This document shows, piece after piece, positions 53,406-61,770 of a stretch of DNA of 64,000 nt (its first letter is position 1; the number at the start of each line of letters is the position of its first letter). The position numbers and the translations under genes are program-made. Below the pieces are notes generated by a model. That model did no database searches. It was not told the DNA's origin and saw only the letters and a program-made list of their open reading frames with translations. The DNA comes from Micromonospora marina (GTDB lineage: Bacteria; Actinomycetota; Actinomycetes; Mycobacteriales; Micromonosporaceae), in assembly GCF_900091565.1 (NCBI RefSeq), contig NZ_FMCV01000009.1, positions 62,001 to 126,000 on the forward strand, written 5' to 3'.

Positions 53406-54636
53406 TCAATCCCGCCACGCGGCGAGCAGTTCGGCCGGCCCGATCGCCGTGACACCGTCGACCGCACGGCCACTGCGCACCACCGCGACGACCGGGGTGT
53501 GGTCGTCGGCGCCCGGTAGCTGGGCGCGGTGGTGCAGCAGCCGGGCCAGGTCGTGACCGTCGAACGCGCCGTTCTCCAGCCACTTGACCGAGCCCACGAA
53601 CGTGATCCGCTTGGCCACCGGGCTCCGGTCGCCGCCGACCAGGTCGATCTCGGGGTCGTTCGTACGCGTCCAGTACCCGCCCACCACCGACGTCTCGAAC
53701 GGCAGATGCCCCGGCGGCAGCCGGCGCAGTGACTCCCGGATCACCGGCTCGACCGCACGTCCCCGCCAGGACGTCCAGAACGAGTGGATGCGGGTGAGCG
53801 TCAGATCCCCTCTGCCGCGCTCGATCTCGGCGAGGTAGGGGTCGAGGAAGGCGAGCCAGAAGCGGAGGTACGGATCGGCGACCGCGTACCGGGTCTCGCG
53901 CGACGGACGGGTGGACAGCGGGAGGGTGGCCTCCACGATCCGTTTGTCAGCCAGCAGTCGGAGCGCGCGGTGAAGCGAAGCCTGCGGTATTCCGCCGGCG
54001 GCCCGCGCGATGGAGGAGGAGGTGCGCATCGATGGCATCCGCCGGCGGCAGCTGGAGCATCTCGCCCACGTCGCCGGGGCTCAGGGGCGGCACGACCATC
54101 TCGGTCGCGCGTTGGTGGAACGGACGGCCGTAGTCGTTGAGCGCCTCCATCATCGCCAGGTCCGAGCCGACGCAGATCAGCAGGACCGGCCGACGGGACA
54201 GCTCCCGGTCGAAGACCTTCTGGAGAGTGCCCTCGAAACCTGGATCGGTGGCGATGAGGTAGGGCATCTCGTCGAGCACGACGACGCTGGGCCGGTCCGC
54301 GGGCAGCGCGGCGGCGAGGAGGGTGAGCGCCGCGTCCCAGGTGGCCGGTGCCTGCCCGGCGAACAGACCCGCTCCGGGAAGTGTCGAGCCGGCCGCCGCC
54401 GCAACGAAGAGCCGCAGGTCGGCGACGGGTGTGGGTTGCGCCGAGGCGGTGAAGAAGAAGTGGGGTACGCCCGCGCGATCGACGAACTCCTCCACGAGGC
54501 GGGACTTGCCCACCCGGCGACGTCCTCGCATGAGCAGGGCCCGTCCGGGCCGTCCTGCCCGGCCGCCGCGTTCGACGCGCGCCAACATGCCGTCGAGCCG
54601 GGCCAGCTCCCGCGTCCTGCCGACGAAACCGGCCAC
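53406..54636 (-). pseudogene. AAA ATPase (DUF234-type) gene broken by an internal deletion
   Basis: The 5' part (GTG 54636 to about 54010) encodes FVGRTRELARLDGML, Walker A MRGRRRVGKSRLVEEFVD, Walker B PSVVVLDEMPYLI and PPLSPGDVGEMLQLPPADAID. The 3' part, in another frame (about 54030 to 53406), encodes SSSIARAAGGIPQASLHRAL, LRLLADKRIVEATLPL, YAVADPYLRFWLAFLDPYL and the DUF234 nuclease-like end DPEIDLVGGDR. Intact relatives have roughly 60-70 residues between these parts; here they abut in different frames near 54020. The protein cannot be made whole, though each half is otherwise well preserved, suggesting a recent event. Confidence 0.75.
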
Positions 54637-54649
54637 ACGGTCACCTCAT

Positions 54650-54696
54650 GCTCTCAACTCGGATACTCTCAGGCTGAGAGTATCGCGAATGAGAGC
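54650..54696. promoter_or_regulatory. 47-bp symmetric operator before the ATPase gene
   Basis: GATACTCTCAG and CTGAGAGTATC (54662-54684, one central G) are nested inside GCTCTCA (54650-54656) and TGAGAGC (54690-54696) with exactly 5 nt on each side. The hexamer CTCTCA/TGAGAG recurs at 15-bp spacing. It overlaps a candidate minus-strand promoter (TGACGC at 54708-54703, GATACT at 54684-54679, 18 bp apart) for the ATPase gene. Confidence 0.65.
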
Positions 54697-54705
54697 TTAT
54701 GCGCG

Positions 54706-55377
54706 TCAGACCAGGCCGGCGTCCTGGACCAGCAGGGCCACCTGCACGCGGTTGTTCAGCTCCAGCTTCGTCAGCAGCCGCGACACGTACGCCTTCACCG
54801 TGGCCACGCTCATGAACAACTCGGCGGAGATCTCCGCGTTGGTCCGGCCCCGGCCGAGCAGCACCGCGACCTCCCGCTCCCGCTCGGAGAGGCCGTCGAG
54901 CAGCCGTACCGCCCGCTCCCGCTTCGGATCCGGGCCGGGCACGGGCGCGGTGCCGGTGACGTGCGCGATGAGCTTGCGGGTCACCGCCGGGGACAGCGTC
55001 GCCTCCCCCGCCGCGACCCGGCGTACCGCGGCCACGATCTCGGCCGGCGGGGTGTCCTTGAGCAGGAATCCGCTCGCCCCGGCGCGCAGCGCCCGCAGCA
55101 CCTGCTCGTCGGCGTCGAAGGTGGTGAGCACCAGCACCTCGGGCGGCTCGGCCGTGGCACGCAGCGCCTCGGTGGCGGCCAGCCCGTCGACCCGGGGCAT
55201 GCGGATGTCCATCAGCACGACGTCCGGGGCGTACGCGGCGACGGCTGCCGGCACCTCGGCGCCGTCGGTGGCCTCGCCGACCACCGCCAGGTCGGGCACG
55301 CCGCCGAGGATCATCGCCAACGCGCCGCGGACCAGCGGGTCGTCGTCGACGATGAGCACCCGGACCGGCGCGCTCAC
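54706..55377 (-). CDS. NarL/LuxR-family response regulator
   Basis: This 223-aa protein starts at GTG 55377, overlapping the histidine-kinase stop by 4 bp. The receiver domain (about residues 5-120) has the acidic pair in VRVLIVDDDPL, phospho-acceptor Asp in VVLMDIRMPRVDG and Lys in FLLKDTPP. The C-terminal HTH (about 155-215) reads LSEREREVAVLLGRGRTNAEISAEL and TVKAYVSRLLTKL. It is phosphorylated by the kinase encoded upstream and probably controls the divergent ABC transporter genes. Confidence 0.93.
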   Translation of the reverse strand: MSAPVRVLIVDDDPLVRGALAMILGGVPDLAVVGEATDGAEVPAAVAAYAPDVVLMDIRMPRVDGLAATEALRATAEPPEVLVLTTFDADEQVLRALRAGASGFLLKDTPPAEIVAAVRRVAAGEATLSPAVTRKLIAHVTGTAPVPGPDPKRERAVRLLDGLSEREREVAVLLGRGRTNAEISAELFMSVATVKAYVSRLLTKLELNNRVQVALLVQDAGLV

Positions 55378-56609
55378 CGGGCCGCCCAGGGCAGCCAGGC
55401 GGTCAGCCGGAACCCACCGTCGGCGTCCCGCCCGTGTTCGAGACGGCCACCGGCGAGCGTGACGCGCTCCGCGATCCCGACGAGCCCGGTGCCGGCGCCC
55501 GGGATGGCGGTGGGCGACGAGCCGACCGGCCACGGGTTGTGGATCTCCACCGCCAGCCCGTCCCCCGGGCCGCCGGCGAGCCGGACCGTCACCACCACGC
55601 CGGGTGCGTGCTTGCGGGCGTTGGTCAGCCCCTCCTGCACGATGCGGTACGCGCTGCGTCCGATCGCCGCCGGTACCGCCTCCGGCTCGGCCACCTCGTC
55701 GACCACGGCGACCCGCACCCCGGCGTCGCGGCTCTCGGCGACCAGTGACGGCACGTCGGCCAGCGTCGGCTGCGGCCGTTCCGGCGTGGCCTCGGAGCCG
55801 ACCTCGGCCCGCAGCACGCCGATCACCTCGCGCAGGTCCTGGAGTGCGGCGTGCGCGCTGGCCCGGATCACCCCGGCTGCCCGCGCCACCTCCTCCGGCG
55901 GCGCGTCCGGGCGGAACTCCAGCGCGCCCGCGTGCAGGCTGAGCAGGGAGATCCGGTGGGCGAGCACGTCGTGCATCTCCCGGGCGATCCGGCCGCGTTC
56001 GAGCTGCCGGGCCTGGTCGAGCCGGAGCTGCTGCTCGGCCTCGGCCCGCTCGGCGCGGTCGCGCAGGGACAGCACGAGCTGGCGGCGGGCCCGGACGAAC
56101 AGCGCCCACGCCACCACCACGCAGATGAACAGCGCGGTCCACACGGCCGAGGCCCAGACCGGCATCGTCGGGTCGGGCCGGATCGCGAGGTAGACCGGCA
56201 GGCTCAGCAGTTGCCAGGCCAACAGCGCCAGGCCCACCGGCAGCGGCCGGTGGACCAGGACGGTGAACATGATGATCAGCAACGCGACACCGGCGGTCAC
56301 CGAGAAGAACATGAGCGGCGCGGTGGCCACCGCCAGCCCGACCGGCCAGCGCCGGCGCAGCCAGAGCGCGCCGCTGACGAGCAGGCCGACGAGCAGGTCG
56401 GCCTCCTCCAGCCAGGCCGGGCCGGCGTTGAGCACGAACTCCGGGGCGGCACTGGTGACGTCGGCGTGCGCGATCAGCACCCAGAGCAGCGAGGCCACGA
56501 ACAGCAGGCCGTCGACGAACCAGTCCCGGGGCGTCCGCCGGGCGGCCCGGGCGGGCACCAGGGATCCCGGCAGGAGCCAGGGATGATCGGGTACGGCGGC
56601 GCTGGTCAC
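55374..56609 (-). CDS. Sensor histidine kinase (HisKA_3 / DesK-NarX type)
   Basis: This 411-aa protein starts at GTG 56609. The N-terminal third has about five membrane helices (LLFVASLLWVLIAHADV, GLAVATAPLMFFSVTAG, AVWTALFICVVVAWALFV). A short coiled coil is followed by the phospho-acceptor box RGRIAREMHDVLAHRISLLS, and a C-terminal HATPase with YRIVQEGLTNARKHAPG and GTGLVGIAERV. It has no large extracellular sensor, so the signal is probably sensed in the membrane. It is co-translated with the response regulator and divergent from the ABC transporter. Confidence 0.92.
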   Translation of the reverse strand: MTSAAVPDHPWLLPGSLVPARAARRTPRDWFVDGLLFVASLLWVLIAHADVTSAAPEFVLNAGPAWLEEADLLVGLLVSGALWLRRRWPVGLAVATAPLMFFSVTAGVALLIIMFTVLVHRPLPVGLALLAWQLLSLPVYLAIRPDPTMPVWASAVWTALFICVVVAWALFVRARRQLVLSLRDRAERAEAEQQLRLDQARQLERGRIAREMHDVLAHRISLLSLHAGALEFRPDAPPEEVARAAGVIRASAHAALQDLREVIGVLRAEVGSEATPERPQPTLADVPSLVAESRDAGVRVAVVDEVAEPEAVPAAIGRSAYRIVQEGLTNARKHAPGVVVTVRLAGGPGDGLAVEIHNPWPVGSSPTAIPGAGTGLVGIAERVTLAGGRLEHGRDADGGFRLTAWLPWAAR

Positions 56610-56741
56610 CCGTCCATGCTAGGAAGCCGTCCGGACCGGCTACCAGCTACCAAAGTCGACGCCTGCGGTGAACCGAGGTCGACGGCGGCGCCGACCGCCG
56701 GCCGCAGCGGGTGACCGGATGGCCCCGGCAGGCTCGACGGC

Positions 56742-57641
56742 ATGATCGAAGTCGACCAGCTCACCAAGCGGTACGGCCCGCACACCGCCGTCGAGGACGT
56801 CACGTTCCGGTGCGAACCGGGTTCGGTGACCGGTTTCCTCGGGCCGAACGGCGCCGGGAAGTCCACCACGATGCGGATGATCTGCGGGATGACGCCGCCC
56901 ACCTCGGGCGGCGCCACAGTCGGCGGTCGCCCCTACCGGCACCTGCCCAACCCGGGGCGGGAGATCGGCGTGCTGCTCGACGCCTCGGCGCAGCACGCCG
57001 GGCGGACCGGGCGGGAGACGCTCACGCTCGCCGCCCGCACCATGGGCGTCGGCCGGGAGCGGGTGGCGGCGGTACTCGACCAGGTCGGGCTGAACGACAC
57101 CGCCGCCCGGCGCCGCGTCGGGGCGTACTCCCTGGGCATGCGGCAGCGGCTCGGCCTGGCGCTGGCGCTGCTGGGCGACCCCCGGGTGCTGATCCTCGAC
57201 GAGCCGGCCAACGGCCTCGACCCGGAGGGGATCTTCTGGATGCGCGGCCTGCTGCGCGAGTTCGCCGACCGGGGCGGCACGGTGCTGCTCTCCTCGCACC
57301 TGCTGCGCGAGGTGGAGGCGGTGGCCGACCGGCTGGTGGTGATCGGCGGCGGCCGGGTGGTCGCCCAGGGCGGCAAGGACGAGCTGCTCGCCGGTGCCGG
57401 CACGCTCGTGCGCGCCCGCGACGCGCACGCCCTGCGCCTGACGCTGGACCGGGCCGCGCTTCCGGCCACCGCCGGCACCGACGGCGGCTTCGTCGTCCGG
57501 GCCGAGCCGGGCGAGGTCGGTCAGGCCGCGGCGGACGCCGGACTGGTCCTCACCGAGCTGCGGCCGGCCGGCAGCGGCGGCCTGGAACAACTCTTCCTGA
57601 CCCTCACCGCCGGCGCGTCGACAAAGGAGGCCGTCCGATGA
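56742..57641 (+). CDS. ABC transporter ATP-binding protein
   Basis: This 299-aa protein has Walker A FLGPNGAGKSTTMRMICG (about residues 34-51), signature YSLGMRQRLGLALALL, Walker B VLILDEPANGLDPEG and the switch His in VLLSSHLLREVE. The C-terminal 80 residues form the extra domain common in export-type ABC proteins of the DrrA/CcmA group. It powers the permease encoded next, with which it overlaps by 4 bp. The divergent two-component system suggests regulation by an envelope or drug signal. Confidence 0.94.
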   Translation: MIEVDQLTKRYGPHTAVEDVTFRCEPGSVTGFLGPNGAGKSTTMRMICGMTPPTSGGATVGGRPYRHLPNPGREIGVLLDASAQHAGRTGRETLTLAARTMGVGRERVAAVLDQVGLNDTAARRRVGAYSLGMRQRLGLALALLGDPRVLILDEPANGLDPEGIFWMRGLLREFADRGGTVLLSSHLLREVEAVADRLVVIGGGRVVAQGGKDELLAGAGTLVRARDAHALRLTLDRAALPATAGTDGGFVVRAEPGEVGQAAADAGLVLTELRPAGSGGLEQLFLTLTAGASTKEAVR

Positions 57642-58423
57642 CCACCACTGCCGTTCCGACCGCCCCGCCACGGCACGAGCCGGCCGTCGCCGGCCCTTCG
57701 CTGGCCCGGCTGACCGCCGTGGAGCTGCGCAAGCTCGCCGACACCCGGGCCGGACGCTGGTTGCTGATCACGATCGGCCTGATCGCGGCCGTGATCGTGG
57801 CGGTGCAGCTGTTCGTCCTCGACGCGCCGGACCAGACGTTCACCGCCTTCTTCACGCCGTCGCTGCTGCCGGTCGGGCTGCTGCTGCCGGTGCTCGGCAT
57901 CCTCTCCATCACCGGCGAGTGGTCGCAGCGCAGCGCGCTCACCACGTTCGCGCTGGTGCCCCGCCGGGAGCGGGTGATCGTCGCCAAACTCGCCGCGGTG
58001 GTGCTCGCCGCGCTCGCCTCGGTGGTGGTCAGCCTGGCGGTCGCCGCCGCGGGCACGCTCGCCGCCGCCGCCACCGGCGGGGCCGGCACCTGGACGTTCG
58101 ACTGGCAACTGCTGCCGCACGCGGCCGTGTTCCAGGTGGCGAACGTGCTGATGGGCGCCGGATTCGGTCTGCTGTTGCTGAACACGCCGCTGGCGATCGT
58201 CGCCTACCTGCTGCTGCCCACCGTGTGGAGCCTGCTGTCCGCGATGATCTCCGCGCTGCGTGAGCCGGCCCGCTGGCTGGACACCTCGCTCACCATGGAG
58301 CCGCTGCTGGGCGCGGAGGTGACCGGCGGGCAGTGGGGCCGGCTGGGCGTGTCGCTCGCCGTCTGGATGCTCCTGCCGCTCGCCGCCGGCCTGGTCCGCA
58401 CGATGCGCCGGGAGGTGTCCTGA
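57638..58423 (+). CDS. ABC transporter permease (ABC-2 type)
   Basis: This 261-aa protein starts at ATG 57638, overlapping the ATPase stop. It has six membrane helices in the ABC-2 pattern. The start LTAVELRKLADTRAGRWLLITIG is typical of permeases with an N-terminal amphipathic connector, followed by SITGEWSQRSALTTFALVPRR. It forms the channel for the preceding ATPase. Substrate may be a peptide antibiotic, drug or lipid, judged only from the paired two-component system. Confidence 0.88.
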   Translation: MTTTAVPTAPPRHEPAVAGPSLARLTAVELRKLADTRAGRWLLITIGLIAAVIVAVQLFVLDAPDQTFTAFFTPSLLPVGLLLPVLGILSITGEWSQRSALTTFALVPRRERVIVAKLAAVVLAALASVVVSLAVAAAGTLAAAATGGAGTWTFDWQLLPHAAVFQVANVLMGAGFGLLLLNTPLAIVAYLLLPTVWSLLSAMISALREPARWLDTSLTMEPLLGAEVTGGQWGRLGVSLAVWMLLPLAAGLVRTMRREVS

Positions 58424-58425
58424 CC

Positions 58426-58774
58426 GTGGCCGCCCGGCAGACCGGCGAGGACGTCGTGGTCGACGGCGGACGCGGCGAGCTGGTGCTGATGTGGGCGGGC
58501 TTCCCGCTGTTCGGGGCGGGGCTGGCCGCCGGGCTGACCGCGCTGTCCGGCTGGATCGCCGGGCTGGCCTGCGTACCGGCGCTGGGTGGAAGGGCTGCCC
58601 GGCCTCCCACCCGGCGCGGACGCCCTGCTGCGTGCCCGGCAGCGGGCGCTCGACGGCGGTCACGACGCCGAGACCCGGGAGCTGCACGGGGAGCTGGCCC
58701 GGCTCGGCGTCGTGGTCCGCGACGAGGGCAAACGGCAGTACTGGCGGCTGGCCGGCGGCCCGCCGCCGGGGTGA
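58426..58774 (+). pseudogene. YqeB-like gene with internal deletion and frame break
   Basis: From GTG 58426, two nt after the permease stop, the first 50 residues read VVVDGGRGELVLMWAGFPLF, GAGLAAGLTALSGWIAGLACVP. From about 58574 a different frame reads YRRWVEGLPGLPPGADALLR, ARQRALDGGHDAETRELHGE and LARLGVVVRDEGKRQYWRLA. These are the two ends of a YqeB-type protein (first helices; C-terminal segment like that of CysS). About 120-130 residues normally between them, with the remaining helix and PH-like domain, are gone. I judge it non-functional. Confidence 0.65.
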
Positions 58775-58795
58775 CCGCCGCCCCCGCCTGCGGGC

Positions 58796-60256
58796 TCAGG
58801 CGACGATCACCACCACGGCCAGCGCGGCGAAGACGGCGGACAGCGCCGCGCCGGTCCAGCGCCGCCACAGCGGTGCCCCGGCGACGAGCGGCAACCCGCG
58901 CCACCGCCGCACGGCGGGCACCACTGCGGCCCCGGCGAGCGCGGCGCCGAGCGGCCAGAGCCAGCCCGGCACCACCGACCAGTCGCCGAGCCGGTGGGCG
59001 AGGCCGAGGAAGACCACCGCCCAGGTCGCGTCGGACAGCAGTGTCACCCGGTCCGTTCCGCGCCGCGCGGTGCTCCACAGGGACAGCCCGCCGAGGAACG
59101 TGAACGCCAGCGCGAGCGCCGCGCCGATCCATCCGTCCAGGCCGGTCGACTCGTCCGCCGCGTCACTGCGGACGTCGAGCAGCCGCAGGCCGATCGGATC
59201 GACGTCGCGTGTGGTGTTGCCGAGCACCACCACACCCCGGTCGGCGGCCCGGTCGAAGCCGAGGTACGCCCGGAAGCCGCCGGTGCCCCCGTTGTGCCAG
59301 ACGATCTCCCGGTCGCCGTGTCGGCTGGTGAACCAGCCGTACCCGATCCGGCGGTCGTCCCCGGCGTCGAAGCGGGGCGTGGCGGCGTCGGCGCCGGGGG
59401 CGGTGCCGGCGAGCATCGCGGCGGTGAGCCGGGCCAGGTCTTCGGCCGTGGACCACACGCCGACGCCGGCCGGGGCGTATCCCGCGCCCAGCCAGGGATC
59501 GGCGCCCCGGCCGGCGTCGGTGGAGCCCTCGGCACGCCCGGGCGGGAGGTCCCCGGCGTCGGTGGCGACCTGGGTGCCGGCCATGCCGAGGGGATCCAGC
59601 ACGTCCCGCCGGAGCAGTTCCGGATAGTCGGCACCGGCCCGGGCCGCCAACGCCCGGCCGAGCAGGGCGGCGCCGAAGTTCGAGTAGGACACGGTGCCCC
59701 GCTCGTCGGGGTCGGCGCTCCCGGCGGCGGCGACGATCCGCTCCACGTCGTAGCCGGCGTACGCGTTCCCGGCGGTGACCGCCGCCCACCACGTGCTGAT
59801 CATCGCGCCCGGTGAGTCGAGTGCCAGCCGGGGCAGCCCGGACCGGTGACTGGCCAGCTCGGCGAGTGTGACCTCGCCGGCCGGACCGGTCACCCCGGGC
59901 AGGACGGCGGCCAGCCGGTCGTCGGGACCGACCGCGCCGGACGCCGCCTGCCGGGCGAGAAGCATGCCGGTGAGCGGCTTGGCGATCGAGCCGATCTCGA
60001 ACGGCGTGCCCGGTTCGACGGCCGGCCCGCCCGGAGCCCGATCGCCGAGGCCCGCGACGCGGACCCGGTCGCCCTCGATCACCGCCACCGCGAGCCCGCG
60101 CAGGCCCTCGGTGTCGCCGACCGCGGCGCGGACGGTCGCGGCCAGGTCCGGGTCGCCGGTCCGCTCCGGGCCGAGATGCGGGGCCACGGGCATCAGGACC
60201 GTCGCCGCGGCCGCCGCGACGAGTCCGGCGGTGGCGAGAACGATCGGGGTACGCAT
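58796..60256 (-). CDS. Membrane-anchored serine hydrolase (class C beta-lactamase fold)
   Basis: This 486-aa protein has a signal/anchor helix (about residues 3-23) and a catalytic domain (about 35-370) with SxxK S90-K93 in FEIGSIAKPLTGMLL, YSN in GTVSYSNFGAALLGRAL and WHNGGTGGF in the KTG position. Four C-terminal membrane helices follow (IGAALALAFTFLGGLSL to LSAVFAALAVVVIV). Such proteins act on peptidoglycan-like or ester substrates outside the membrane. It starts 27 bp after the ArsR-type regulator and is likely controlled by it. Confidence 0.87.
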   Translation of the reverse strand: MRTPIVLATAGLVAAAAATVLMPVAPHLGPERTGDPDLAATVRAAVGDTEGLRGLAVAVIEGDRVRVAGLGDRAPGGPAVEPGTPFEIGSIAKPLTGMLLARQAASGAVGPDDRLAAVLPGVTGPAGEVTLAELASHRSGLPRLALDSPGAMISTWWAAVTAGNAYAGYDVERIVAAAGSADPDERGTVSYSNFGAALLGRALAARAGADYPELLRRDVLDPLGMAGTQVATDAGDLPPGRAEGSTDAGRGADPWLGAGYAPAGVGVWSTAEDLARLTAAMLAGTAPGADAATPRFDAGDDRRIGYGWFTSRHGDREIVWHNGGTGGFRAYLGFDRAADRGVVVLGNTTRDVDPIGLRLLDVRSDAADESTGLDGWIGAALALAFTFLGGLSLWSTARRGTDRVTLLSDATWAVVFLGLAHRLGDWSVVPGWLWPLGAALAGAAVVPAVRRWRGLPLVAGAPLWRRWTGAALSAVFAALAVVVIVA

Positions 60257-60283
60257 GAGCTGCCTTTCGGGTGGACGGCCGGG

Positions 60284-60790
60284 TCAGCGGCGGGCGGCGG
60301 TGAGGATGGCCAGCAGCGGCACCACCCGCTCGGGCGGTATGTCGTAGTGCCCGCGGGCGCCGCTGCGCAGCCAGCCGGCGGCGGCGAGCTGCCGCAGGTG
60401 GTGGTGGAGCTGGCCGGTGGTGCCGATCCCGTCGAGGCCGGCCAGGTCGGCGGTGCCGTGCCGCCCGCCGAGGATCTCCCGCAGCAGCCGTAGCCGTACC
60501 GGATGCGCCAGCGCCGAGAGCGTGCCGGCCAGTGCGGACCAGTCGTCGTCGAGCAGGTCGTCGACTGTGGCGCCGTACTGCCAGTCGTAGTGCCGGTCCC
60601 CGGTGTCGACGGTCCCGGTGTAGAGCAACGCGCCGGTGCCGTCGGCGGGGATGCGCTGCTTCAGGCCGTCGAGCGCCCAGAAGACGTCCTCCGGTGTGAC
60701 CCCGGTCTCCGGGCGGGCCCCGACCCGCTCGCCGACGAGCCCTGCCACCTGCGCCTCCAGGGCCGCCAGCCGTTCCTCCACGCTTGCCAC
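60284..60790 (-). CDS. ArsR-type winged-helix regulator
   Basis: This 168-aa protein starts at GTG 60790 (ASVEERLAALEAQVAGLVGER, a short coiled coil). The winged helix is C-terminal (about residues 85-165): WSALAGTLSALAHPVRLRLLREILGG, GIGTTGQLHHHLRQLAAAGWL and GHYDIPPERVVPLLAIL. No cysteine metal site is seen. The promoter directly upstream contains a palindrome between -35 and -10, so autorepression is likely. The serine hydrolase follows on the same transcript. Confidence 0.85.
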   Translation of the reverse strand: MASVEERLAALEAQVAGLVGERVGARPETGVTPEDVFWALDGLKQRIPADGTGALLYTGTVDTGDRHYDWQYGATVDDLLDDDWSALAGTLSALAHPVRLRLLREILGGRHGTADLAGLDGIGTTGQLHHHLRQLAAAGWLRSGARGHYDIPPERVVPLLAILTAARR

Positions 60791-60797
60791 GACAGCC

Positions 60798-60826
60798 AGA
60801 GTACGCAAGTTCGTACTTACGTACAA
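60798..60826 (-). promoter_or_regulatory. Promoter and operator of the ArsR-type regulator
   Basis: On the minus strand, TTGTAC (60826-60821) and TACTCT (60803-60798) are 17 bp apart, and GTG 60790 lies 7 nt after the -10 (leaderless). The inverted repeat GTACGCAAGT-TCGT-ACTTACGTAC (60801-60824; one mismatch) fills the spacer and overlaps both hexamers, an ideal site for repression. Confidence 0.65.
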
Positions 60827-60948
60827 ACGGACAAACGCGCGGAGCTGCCGATTCCGTGACTTCTGCTGGCGCGTTTCCGGCATCAGAACGAACCGTTCGG
60901 GCATGTTCTCCGTACACAGGTGTGGTTCGTGACGTCTACCTCGGAGGC

Positions 60949-61770
60949 ATGGTGTCCGCACTTCGAACTGATCCATTCGCGGGGGCGATTCTCCAGGTCG
61001 GCGTACTGGCGGCCCTGGCCGGCACGGTCGGGCTGAGCGCGTACGGCTGGCTTGCCGGTCTGCTCTTCGGGGTGGTGACGGTCGCGGCACTCCGCTACGC
61101 ACTGTGCCGCTCGGGCGCGGACCGGCTCGGGCCGGCCGACTGGGTGACGCTCACCCGGGCGACGCTGACCGGTGGGGTGTTCGCGTTGACGGTCGACTCG
61201 TTCCGCGAGCCGACCGTGGTGCCGGTGCTGGTCGTGCTGAGTGCCGTGGCACTCTCCCTCGACTGGGTCGACGGGCAGGTGGCCCGGCGTACCGGCACGG
61301 CGAGCGCGCTGGGCGCCCGGTTCGACATGGAGGTCGACTCCTTCCTCGTCCTGGTCCTCTGCGGGTACGTCGCCGACCAGGTGGGCGCGTGGGTGCTGGT
61401 GGTCGGCGCGATGCGGTACGTCTTCGTCGCCGCCGGCTGGGTGCTGCCGTGGATGCGCGGCTCGCTGCCACCGCGCTACTGGCGCAAGGTGGTGGCCGCC
61501 ACGCAGGGCATCGCGCTGGCGGTGGTGGCGGCGGGTGTCCTGCCCCGCCTGCCGGCCGTCGCGGTGCTCCTCGGCGCGCTCGCGCTGCTGGTCGAGTCGT
61601 TCGGCCGTGACGTCGGCTGGCTGTGGCGGCACCGCGCCCGGCCGGCTCCGCGCCCGGTGGCGCTCCCGGCCGCGCCGGTCTCCCCGGCACCGGCGCTCCA
61701 CCGGTCCGAGTGGACGCCGGGCGTGCGGATCACGCGCCAGCCCGCCGAGGCCGGCGGGCGGCGCCGGTGA
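60949..61770 (+). CDS. CDP-alcohol phosphatidyltransferase family membrane protein
   Basis: This 273-aa protein has about seven membrane helices. The catalytic motif is complete: DWVDGQVARR, then GARFDMEVD, giving D-x2-DG-x2-AR-x8-G-x3-D-x3-D. The family transfers a phosphoalcohol from a CDP donor to a second alcohol, making phospholipids or polymer linkages. ATG 60949 has a CGGAGG only 1 nt away, so GTG 60952 may be the true start. It overlaps the sulfatase start by 4 bp, suggesting a joint glycerol- or ribitol-phosphate-type task. Confidence 0.86.
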   Translation: MVSALRTDPFAGAILQVGVLAALAGTVGLSAYGWLAGLLFGVVTVAALRYALCRSGADRLGPADWVTLTRATLTGGVFALTVDSFREPTVVPVLVVLSAVALSLDWVDGQVARRTGTASALGARFDMEVDSFLVLVLCGYVADQVGAWVLVVGAMRYVFVAAGWVLPWMRGSLPPRYWRKVVAATQGIALAVVAAGVLPRLPAVAVLLGALALLVESFGRDVGWLWRHRARPAPRPVALPAAPVSPAPALHRSEWTPGVRITRQPAEAGGRRR

